From positions 1-25,139 of the forward strand of contig JAUUSS010000020.1 of NCBI GenBank assembly GCA_030841765.1: a DNA stretch of 25,139 bases, read 5' to 3'. Source of the stretch: Collinsella aerofaciens (GTDB lineage Bacteria > Actinomycetota > Coriobacteriia > Coriobacteriales > Coriobacteriaceae). The notes below the pieces were generated by a model that was not told where the DNA came from, made no database searches, and saw nothing but the letters and a program-made list of their open reading frames with translations. Of this stretch, positions 8,901 to 14,239 are shown one piece after another. A program made the translations under genes and the position numbers. Each line of letters begins with the position of its first letter. Position 1 is the first letter of the stretch.

Positions 8901-9260
8901 GTAGACGGTAATCTGGAACGACGGGACCTCGGCGTAATCGTAGGTCACACCCTCGCCACCGGTGCGACCCTGCGGTGCACCCAAGCGGACCTCGGGCTGG
9001 CCCTCGATGTTGCAGATAAAGCTGTACCAAATAAGACAGGGCTCGGTGCACTCAAGCTCTACGGTAAATATGCCGTCGCCCTCGTGCGTCATGGGATACA
9101 GAGACTCACCGATTTCATCGACCCAGGTACGCAGGGTAAGCGTTGCCTGGTTGGCGTCGGCATCCTCCAAAATCACCGATAGCGAAACGGAAGTTCCAGT
9201 GGTCACAGCGCCAAACGGAGTACGAAACTGCGGCAGACGGCTGTTGTGAATCAATCTCAT
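5964..9260 (-). CDS. GH13 alpha-glucan hydrolase fused to GH77 4-alpha-glucanotransferase
   Basis: A two-enzyme fusion of 1098 residues for cytoplasmic maltodextrin and glycogen breakdown. Residues 1-about 125 form a beta-sandwich-like N-domain as in neopullulanases. The GH13 barrel follows (MVYQIFPDRYA, ILDGVFNHTGDDS) with the full catalytic triad: Asp351 in RLDVAD, Glu380 in GEVWED and Asp455 in SSHDRP. From about 650 the chain is a MalQ-type GH77 amylomaltase with Asp908 in RLDHFLGF, Glu954 in AEDLG, Asp1003 in STHDTST, and NVPGVATGNW near the end. There is no signal peptide, so it acts inside the cell. The GH13 half probably hydrolyses alpha-1,4 and/or alpha-1,6 links and the GH77 half disproportionates the products; exact specificity cannot be read. 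It is the last gene of the glycogen block, but a terminator and its own putative promoter separate it from glgA. No glgX-type debranching gene is seen here, so it may supply that activity. Confidence 0.92.
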   Translation of the reverse strand: MRLIHNSRLPQFRTPFGAVTTGTSVSLSVILEDADANQATLTLRTWVDEIGESLYPMTHEGDGIFTVELECTEPCLIWYSFICNIEGQPEVRLGAPQGRTGGEGVTYDYAEVPSFQITVYKHRENRPTWYERGMVYQIFPDRYARDENWRERTLAEVEKPRNGIQRRMVEDWNEPPEYERAEDGSIKTWDFYGGSLKGIQNDLPRIAELGFTAIYLNPIFEAASNHRYDTADYTKIDPILGTEQDFTELCEAAEKLGISIILDGVFNHTGDDSIYFNRYGNYPGVGAWQSEDSPWRDAFYFHEDGSYDCWWGVGNMPAINESSELVRERILGKDGIIRKWLRAGAHGWRLDVADELSDDFLTEIKKAVLAEKPDALLLGEVWEDASNKISYGHLRRYLQGSELDSAMDYPFRDMVIGFLMGYKNAYQAAEDIETLRENYPREALSCALNLLSSHDRPRIISVLGGGPDESQLPESERSKWRLDENSMGLAKSRFWLATLMQMTFPGVPSIYYGDEYGLEGLTDPGNRRTLPTKEDLHDFDTFAIVKNASAVRRALPFMIDGEIKAFALNDEVLAYNRTGKDSESATVIINRSLRNSHRVTIPALDECASDVISGHECEIHNGTVTLDLYPLGSSIIYHHAEQRLQEPLDHGAGVVCHITSVPTDDGEPGTIGAPTRRFIDHLAAMGMRYWQVLPVNPTDFFRSPYAGPSAFAGNIDLLPESHEELAADFETWKARGGEDADPLYTAFKHRNADWLEKYCVYMAVKKYFEGESRHNWPADVARYNEHLIDDKRFHNEAELQAYMQYRFDLAWCELMNYAHKKGIEVIGDIPMYVSDDSADAWSEPENFWLSDTGKAIEISGAPPDNFAPEGQMWGNPTFRWDHMKQNGYSWWMDRLRRAFSLYDRVRLDHFLGFHSYYSIPAGKACADGRWLAGPGKDLFQTAYDELGPLNFIAEDLGYLTPGVRAMASTCGFPGMDVLEFSDYDVRCGVHPTPGKILYTSTHDTSTLAGWCTRTFAGGDEPSGVEVAAKLMSDALASDAPLVMMPLQDVLGLGDDARMNVPGVATGNWTWQADEADIAAAENKTAQLLRNNHRFWGEA

Positions 9261-9321
9261 AATACGGTCCAGTTCAATAGAATCACGGCCTGCGGGCCAT
9301 GGGCTTTACGCACAGGATGTA

Positions 9322-9351
9322 AGTATATCTGTTGTACACAGGCTGTATAAA
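9322..9351 (-). promoter_or_regulatory. Candidate promoter of the GH13-GH77 gene
   Basis: On the minus strand TATACT (9322-9327) makes a good -10 box, with a weak -35-like TTTATA (9346-9351) 18 bases upstream. This would give a leader of about 55 bases before the ATG at 9260. The -35 is poor, as expected of an activated or tightly regulated promoter. Confidence 0.4.
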
Positions 9352-9359
9352 CAACATCC

Positions 9360-9402
9360 GTTTACCATCGGCGAACGGTTGTCCTAGAAAATCGTTTTAC
9401 CA
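9360..9402. promoter_or_regulatory. TGGTAAA(A)C operator half-sites upstream of the GH13-GH77 gene
   Basis: Minus-strand TGGTAAAAC (9394-9402) and TGGTAAAC (9360-9367) match the half-sites clustered between glgB and the HAD gene at 19244-19331. The first is followed by GATTTT, resembling a degenerate LacI-type palindrome centred on CG. They lie just upstream of the candidate -35. The regulator itself is not in this window. Confidence 0.5.
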
Positions 9403-9415
9403 ACTACCTACAGAG

Positions 9416-9442
9416 AAGGGGCGCCCGGTTGGAGCGCCCCTT
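9416..9442 (-). terminator. Terminator after glgA
   Basis: The stem AAGGGGCGC/GCGCCCCTT (9416-9424 with 9434-9442) has a nine-base loop. On the minus strand TCTCTGT follows the stem, giving a modest intrinsic terminator about 40 bases past the glgA stop. It separates the glycogen synthesis genes from the GH13-GH77 gene. Confidence 0.7.
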
Positions 9443-9478
9443 GCATAGGGTTTGATTAGGTTTTGGATCGTCTGTGGG

Positions 9479-10290
9479 CTAGCGGCGCTTGCGGGTGGCC
9501 GTTGCCTTGCGGACGGACGTCTTCTTGGACGGGGCCTTTTTCTCTGCCGGAGCGGCGGGGGAGACCGGGGTCTCCTTGGCAGGCTCGGGCTTAGTCTCTG
9601 CCTTCGGTGCGGCCTTGACCTCAGCGGCCTTCGGCGCCGGCTTAGTCTTTACCTCGGCCTTGGGCTCCTCTTTGGCAGCAGCTGGCTTAGTCTCTGCCTT
9701 GGGAGTCGTGGTCTTTGCCGTGGTCTTCTTGGCCGTCGTCGTGCGCTTTCGCGTGGTGGTCTTGGCGGCGGGCTTGGTCTCGACGGTTACCTCCGCCTTG
9801 GACTCTGCAGGCGTCTCCTCGACCTTGGCTGCCGGCTTTGCGGCTGACTTGGTCGTGGCGGCCTTCGTGGTCGTCAACTTCGTTGCCGTGGTCTTCTTGG
9901 CTGCCGTTGTCTTCTTGGCAGCAGTCTTTGCCGGAGCCTTGGTGGCCGGCTTGGCCTTAGCGACCTCGGCCTTTACCTCGGGAGCAGCCTCGGCTTCGGC
10001 GGCCTTCTTGGCAGCGGCGGTCGTGCGCTTGCGCGTGGTCGTTGCCTTGGCAGCCGTTGTTTTAGTCGCGGCAGACTTGGTCGTCGTAACCTTCTTAGTG
10101 GTCGTCTTGCGGGTCGTGGTCTTCTTAGCTGCGGGCTTTGCAGCGGGCTTGACCTCAGCCTTTGCCTCAGGAGCAACCTCAGCCTTCACCTCAGGCTCGG
10201 CCTTTGCGGGCTCAGCTTCAACCGGCTTCTCCTCGGCCTTGGACTCCGGCTCAGCAACAGCTTTAGGCTCGTCGACAACTGCCGCCGGCC
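9479..10290 (-). other. Low-complexity KTT/KPA repeat region encoding the GlgA tail
   Basis: About 270 codons of imperfect, short-period repeats. At protein level there are roughly three modules, each an acidic E/A/V stretch followed by KPAAK or KPATK and a basic K-T-T/K-A-A stretch, with RKR marks (TTTRKRTT twice, ATRKRR at the end). The DNA is a mixture of GCC, AAG and ACC codons with enough synonymous variation to suggest an old, maintained tract, not a recent slippage product. It could still vary in length between strains. Confidence 0.85.
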
Positions 10291-11761
10291 TCTCAATCTC
10301 CGGATGCATAAAGAAGTACAGGTCCAGATACTTGTCGGCCGAGCGCGTCCAGCTAAAGTCCTGGCTCATGGCCTGCGTGACCAGCTGGTTCCAGGCGTCA
10401 CGGTTATCCCAGAACAGGCGCGCCGCGCGGAACACCGCGTCGCCCATCTCGTCGCCGTTAAAGTTGCTAAACGAGAAGCCCGTGCCCTCGCCGGTAAACT
10501 CGTTGTACGGCTGCACGGTGTCCTTCAGACCACCGGTTTCGCGAACAATCGGCAGGGTGCCGTAGCGCATGGCGATGATCTGCGACAGACCGCAGGGCTC
10601 AAACTTCGAAGGCATCAGGAACATGTCGGCGGCGGCATACATGCGCTGCGACAGTGCCGGATCGAACTCGATGCGCGCCGCCATGGTGCCGGGGTACTTG
10701 TCCTGGAAGTAGCGCAGGCCGTCCTCGTAGTCGCGGTCGCCGGTGCCCAGCACCGCCACCTGCACGCCGCCGGCCAGAATGCGGTCGAGCGCGTACATGA
10801 CCAGGTCTAGGCCCTTCTGGCGCGTCAGACGCGTGACCATGACCATAAGCGGACGGTCGTCGCGAACCTCGAGCCCCAGCTCTTCCTGCAGCTTGGCCTT
10901 GCACACGGCCTTGCCAGAACGGTCCTCGACGGTGTAGTTGGCGGCAATGCGCTTGTCGGTCGCCGGGTCAAAGCCCGCGACGTCGATGCCATTCAAAATG
11001 CCCTGCAGCGCGTACGAACGCTCGCGCAGAACGCCGTCCAGGCCCTCGCCAAACTCGGGCGTCTGGATCTCGTTGGCATAGGTAGGGCTCACCGTGGTGA
11101 TGGCGTCGGCATAGCGCAGGGCGCCCAGCATGTAGTTGATGCTGCAGGCGTCGCAACGCAGCTGCGAGGCGGCCGCCGGAATATGCGCCACACCCAGGAT
11201 GTCCTCCATCACGGTGTCGCTAAACTGGCCCTGGAACGCCACATTGTGGATCGAGAACACGGTCTTGACGCGCTCGTAGAGCGGCAAGCCCTGGTAGAAC
11301 TCGCGCAGGAACACGGGCGCCAGTGCCGTCTGCCAGTCGTTGCAGTGTAGGATGTCGCATTCAAAGCCGGCCGGCAGGTGCTGTAGGCTCTCGGTGATGG
11401 CCTTGGAGAAGAACGCGAAGCGCTCGCCGTCGTCAAAGAAGCCGTACGGATGGTCGCGCGCAAAGTAGCGCTCGTTGTCGATGAACATATAGGTGACGCC
11501 GTCGTGCTCGAGCTTCTCGAGTCCGCAGTACTCATTGCGCCAGCCCAGGCTCACGTAAAAGTCGGAGAAGTGCTCCATCTGCGCCTTGTACTCGTCCTTG
11601 ATGGTGGCGTACTTGGGCACCATCACGATTACTTCGGCGCCGGCGCGCACAAGCGCCGCGGGCAGCGAGCCCGCCACGTCGCCCAGGCCACCGGTCTTCA
11701 CAAACGGTGCGCACTCGGCCGAGGCAAACACGATCTGCATCTTTTTGCTGGAATCAGCCAT
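9479..11761 (-). CDS. glgA: Glycogen synthase (ADP-glucose type) with long histone-H1-like C-terminal tail
   Basis: Adds glucose from ADP-glucose to the non-reducing ends of glycogen (GT5). The enzyme part is residues 1-about 490, the full normal length. It has the N-terminal KTGGLGDVAGSLP loop (the family Lys-x-Gly-Gly motif), HCNDWQTALAP, TVSPTYANEI, MVTRLTRQKGLDL, SKFEPCGLSQ and RETGGLKDTV. A tail of about 270 residues follows, built of Lys, Ala, Thr, Pro and Glu, with alternating acidic stretches (such as PEVKAEVAPEAKAEV) and basic ones (such as AAKKTTTRKTTTKK), ending ATATRKRR. Such a tail is not part of standard GlgA. The tail is in frame and lacks stops, so it should be translated. The start at 11761 is set by AGGGAGA four bases upstream; an extension to 11803 lacks support. 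It lies downstream of glgD, separated by a 12-bp hairpin. Confidence 0.94.
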   Translation of the reverse strand: MADSSKKMQIVFASAECAPFVKTGGLGDVAGSLPAALVRAGAEVIVMVPKYATIKDEYKAQMEHFSDFYVSLGWRNEYCGLEKLEHDGVTYMFIDNERYFARDHPYGFFDDGERFAFFSKAITESLQHLPAGFECDILHCNDWQTALAPVFLREFYQGLPLYERVKTVFSIHNVAFQGQFSDTVMEDILGVAHIPAAASQLRCDACSINYMLGALRYADAITTVSPTYANEIQTPEFGEGLDGVLRERSYALQGILNGIDVAGFDPATDKRIAANYTVEDRSGKAVCKAKLQEELGLEVRDDRPLMVMVTRLTRQKGLDLVMYALDRILAGGVQVAVLGTGDRDYEDGLRYFQDKYPGTMAARIEFDPALSQRMYAAADMFLMPSKFEPCGLSQIIAMRYGTLPIVRETGGLKDTVQPYNEFTGEGTGFSFSNFNGDEMGDAVFRAARLFWDNRDAWNQLVTQAMSQDFSWTRSADKYLDLYFFMHPEIERPAAVVDEPKAVAEPESKAEEKPVEAEPAKAEPEVKAEVAPEAKAEVKPAAKPAAKKTTTRKTTTKKVTTTKSAATKTTAAKATTTRKRTTAAAKKAAEAEAAPEVKAEVAKAKPATKAPAKTAAKKTTAAKKTTATKLTTTKAATTKSAAKPAAKVEETPAESKAEVTVETKPAAKTTTRKRTTTAKKTTAKTTTPKAETKPAAAKEEPKAEVKTKPAPKAAEVKAAPKAETKPEPAKETPVSPAAPAEKKAPSKKTSVRKATATRKRR

Positions 11762-11783
11762 ATTGTCTCCCTGTTGCAATTCG

Positions 11784-11819
11784 AGAATAGCCGCCTGGCG
11801 CAAACCGGGCGGCTATTCT
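11784..11819 (-). terminator. 12-bp hairpin between glgD and glgA (attenuator or mRNA stabiliser)
   Basis: The perfect stem AGAATAGCCGCC/GGCGGCTATTCT (11784-11795 with 11808-11819) has a 12-base loop. On the minus strand it lies between the glgD stop and the glgA ribosome site and is not followed by a T-run. Partial termination or a processing/stability element setting the GlgA:GlgCD ratio is more likely than a full stop. Confidence 0.55.
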
Positions 11820-11850
11820 ACGTGTTACGAGCGATGTTGCGGTGCCAAAG

Positions 11851-12978
11851 CTAGCTCGCGTTGGTGATATCAGAAGTTAACGGGGCCTTTCCCAGCACCA
11901 GGATGTTCTCGGGAGTGCCGCGAAGCTCGGTGTTGGTGGGAACCACGTTGTTCTTGTCCAGGATTGCATTCTCAACGCGGGCGCCGCTCTTGATGACGCA
12001 GCTCTGGTTGATGATCGAGTTCGTCACCGAGGCGCCTTCCTCGACCACAACGCCGCGCGACAGGATCGAGTTGCGCACGGTGCCCTTGATGATGCAGCCG
12101 GCCGAGATGATCGAGTTGCACGCGTGGCTGCCGGTCGCATAGCGCGAAGGCGGCACGTCGTGAGCCTTGGTCAGGATCGGGCGCTCGGGATCGAAGAGCT
12201 GGTCGGCCACGGTCTGGTCGAGCAGGTCCATGCTGCGGCGGTACAGCGACTTCTCGCTAAACACGCCCACGACCTCGCCCTTGTACTCGTAGCTGCACAC
12301 ATCGATGTTGCCAAAGTCGCCCTGGAGTGCCTCGAGCAGGTCCAGATAGTCGGCGGCCTGGTAGTGGTCGATGATCTCGAGCAGCGTCTCGCGGTTGACG
12401 ATGCAGCAGTCCATAGAGGCGTTGTCGCCGTACACGACGCCGGCGCTCACGCCCGTCAGGCGGCCGTTCTCGTTAATCTCGAGCTTGGTCTCGTCATCGA
12501 CGTTGCGCGTGGCCTTGCAGTACACCACAGTCATCTGGGCGCCGGAGTTCTCGTGCGCGTCGATGATGGTGTTGAGGTCCATGTTAAAGATGATGTTGGT
12601 GCCCATCATCACAACATAGGGCTTGTCCGAACGCTGGAACAGCGTCTTGTTGGAGATGATGTCGCGCAGCAGGAAGCGCATGCCGCCCTTGGTGGTGCCA
12701 TACGCGTTGCCGGGCACCATGAACAGGCCGCCCTTCTTGCGGTCCAGGCCCCAGTCCTTGCCCGAGCCCACGTGGTCGATCAGCGAGCGGTAGTTGCCCG
12801 GCATGACGACGCCGACGGTCTTAATGCCGGCATTCATCATGTTGGACAGCGGAAAGTCGATCAGGCGGTAGCGGCCCAAAAACGGAACGGACGCGATGGG
12901 GCGGTCCTTGAGCAGCACGCTGCCGTAGGATGAAGAGTAGTTAGCGGTGATATAACCGATGGCCTTGCGATTGATCAT
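11851..12978 (-). CDS. glgD: GlgD, regulatory/non-canonical subunit of glucose-1-phosphate adenylyltransferase
   Basis: A nucleotidyltransferase-fold homologue of GlgC (375 residues) with a left-handed beta-helix C-terminus visible as hexapeptide-like repeats (IISAGCIIKGTV, ILSRGVVVEEGA, IINQSCVIKSGA). The N-terminus reads IGYITANYSSSYGSVLL instead of the catalytic GGxGxRL loop of GlgC, so it is probably a regulatory partner; in Bacillus-type systems GlgD boosts GlgC activity. SVPFLGRYRLIDFPLSNMMNAGI is the conserved family segment. The start at 12978 follows the glgC stop by four bases, with AAGGGGG about nine bases before it; a longer frame to 13017 would overlap glgC and has no such site. 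The two subunits are almost certainly co-translated. Confidence 0.92.
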   Translation of the reverse strand: MINRKAIGYITANYSSSYGSVLLKDRPIASVPFLGRYRLIDFPLSNMMNAGIKTVGVVMPGNYRSLIDHVGSGKDWGLDRKKGGLFMVPGNAYGTTKGGMRFLLRDIISNKTLFQRSDKPYVVMMGTNIIFNMDLNTIIDAHENSGAQMTVVYCKATRNVDDETKLEINENGRLTGVSAGVVYGDNASMDCCIVNRETLLEIIDHYQAADYLDLLEALQGDFGNIDVCSYEYKGEVVGVFSEKSLYRRSMDLLDQTVADQLFDPERPILTKAHDVPPSRYATGSHACNSIISAGCIIKGTVRNSILSRGVVVEEGASVTNSIINQSCVIKSGARVENAILDKNNVVPTNTELRGTPENILVLGKAPLTSDITNAS

Positions 12979-12982
12979 CGGA

Positions 12983-14131
12983 TCATTCCCCCTTCCCGAT
13001 AACGACGTCATTTCCAACGACGGCCGTATCCTTGGTGGTATCGACAGAGCCGAGCTTCACGCCCTCTTCGACCGTGGAGTTCTCGCCCAAAATAGCGCGG
13101 CAGATGTGCGCGCCGCTCTTAACGTGCGCACCCGGCAGCAGCACGGAGTCCTCGACCACGGCGCGCTCCTCGATGATGACATCGGTCGAAAGGATCGAGT
13201 GGCGAGCGGTGCCGTAGATCTTGCAGCCGTTGGATACCAGGCAGTCGTCCAGGCGGCCGTCCGGGCCAATGTAGTGCGGCGGACGCGTGGTGATGTTGGA
13301 CATGATGGGGAAGTTCTTATCAAACAGGTCGAACTCGGGGTTGTTGCCCAGCAGGTCCATCGAGGTCTCGTGGAAGCTGGCGATGGTGCCGACGTCCTTC
13401 CAAAAGCCGTGGAACTCGTAGCTGTACAGGCGCTTGTTCTCGCCGAGCAGCTTGGGGATGATGTCCTTGCCAAAGTCGTGGCTCGATCGCTGGTCCAGAG
13501 CGTCCTGCTCGAGCGCCTCGATCAGCACGTCGGCCGAGAAGATGTAGATGCCCATGGACGCGAGGTTCGAATCGGGCTTCTCGGGCTTCTCGGTAAACTT
13601 GGTGATGCGGCCGTCCTCGGGGTCGGTGGTCAGGATGCCAAAGCGGCTGGCCTCCTCCCACGGCACGGGCATAACGCTCACGGTGAGGTCGGCGTTGTTC
13701 TCAATGTGCGTCTTGAGCATCTTGCGGTAGTCCATGCGATACAGATGGTCGCCCGAAAGAATCAGGACGTACTTGGGGTCGTTGGCCTTGATGTAGTCGA
13801 GGTTCTGCGTAATGGCGTCGGCCGTGCCCGCATACCAGGCGCCGCCGGTCTGCGTCTCATACGGCGGCAGGATCGACACGCCGCCGTCGCGGCTGTCCAG
13901 ATCCCAAGCCTCGCCGGAGCCCACGTAGGCATGCAACAGGTAGGGACGGTACTGCGTCAGAACGCCCACCGTGTCGATGCCCGAGTTGGAGCAGTTGGAC
14001 AGCGAAAAGTCGATAATGCGGAACTTGCCACCAAAGCTAACCGCCGGCTTGGCGATCTTTTGGGTGAGTGCCCCCAATCGGCTGCCCTGTCCTCCTGCGA
14101 GGAGCATCGCGATGCATTCTTTCTTACTCAT
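12983..14131 (-). CDS. glgC: Glucose-1-phosphate adenylyltransferase, catalytic subunit (ADP-glucose pyrophosphorylase)
   Basis: Makes ADP-glucose from ATP and glucose-1-phosphate, the committed step of bacterial glycogen synthesis. Visible are the nucleotide loop MLLAGGQGSRLG, KPAVSFGGKFRIIDFSLSN, the metal-site region LSGDHLYRMDY, FTEKP (sugar-phosphate Lys region) and FHGFWKDVGT, then a beta-helix with hexapeptide repeats. The length of 382 residues matches Firmicute-type GlgC. AAGGAG lies six bases before the ATG. It precedes glgD by four bases and follows glgP after a 108-base gap containing a GC-rich hairpin. It probably works as a GlgC/GlgD hetero-oligomer; allosteric effectors cannot be inferred. 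Confidence 0.96.
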   Translation of the reverse strand: MSKKECIAMLLAGGQGSRLGALTQKIAKPAVSFGGKFRIIDFSLSNCSNSGIDTVGVLTQYRPYLLHAYVGSGEAWDLDSRDGGVSILPPYETQTGGAWYAGTADAITQNLDYIKANDPKYVLILSGDHLYRMDYRKMLKTHIENNADLTVSVMPVPWEEASRFGILTTDPEDGRITKFTEKPEKPDSNLASMGIYIFSADVLIEALEQDALDQRSSHDFGKDIIPKLLGENKRLYSYEFHGFWKDVGTIASFHETSMDLLGNNPEFDLFDKNFPIMSNITTRPPHYIGPDGRLDDCLVSNGCKIYGTARHSILSTDVIIEERAVVEDSVLLPGAHVKSGAHICRAILGENSTVEEGVKLGSVDTTKDTAVVGNDVVIGKGE

Positions 14132-14173
14132 CGATTTCTCCTTCTGTCATCGATGTTCTAAAACCCATTAGCA

Positions 14174-14200
14174 ACGGGCGCGGCGCTCGGTCGCGCCCGT
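14174..14200 (-). terminator. GC-rich hairpin between glgP and glgC
   Basis: The stem ACGGGCGCG/CGCGCCCGT (14174-14182 with 14192-14200) has a nine-base loop. On the minus strand the nearest T-run (GGGTTTTAG) begins several bases past the stem, so it is at best a weak terminator or attenuator in an otherwise continuous gene row. Confidence 0.45.
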
Positions 14201-14239
14201 CGAGTAATGCCGTGCTGGCATAAGGGAGCTCGCGCGCCT

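Noticed and set aside
9479..10290. Interpretation of the GlgA tail as a frameshifted or artefactual extension
   Set aside because: The frame is continuous from the catalytic domain, the composition is strictly patterned with many synonymous codon choices, and an independent similar tail exists on GlgB.
9489..10565. A 358-codon plus-strand frame of Ala/Val/Leu-rich sequence opposite the glgA tail
   Set aside because: Its hydrophobic repeats are simply the reverse complement of Lys/Ala/Thr codons; no ribosome site, and glgA is certain on the other strand.
12959..14161. 400-codon plus-strand frame opposite glgC
   Set aside because: No motif or ribosome site; glgC on the minus strand has all catalytic signatures.
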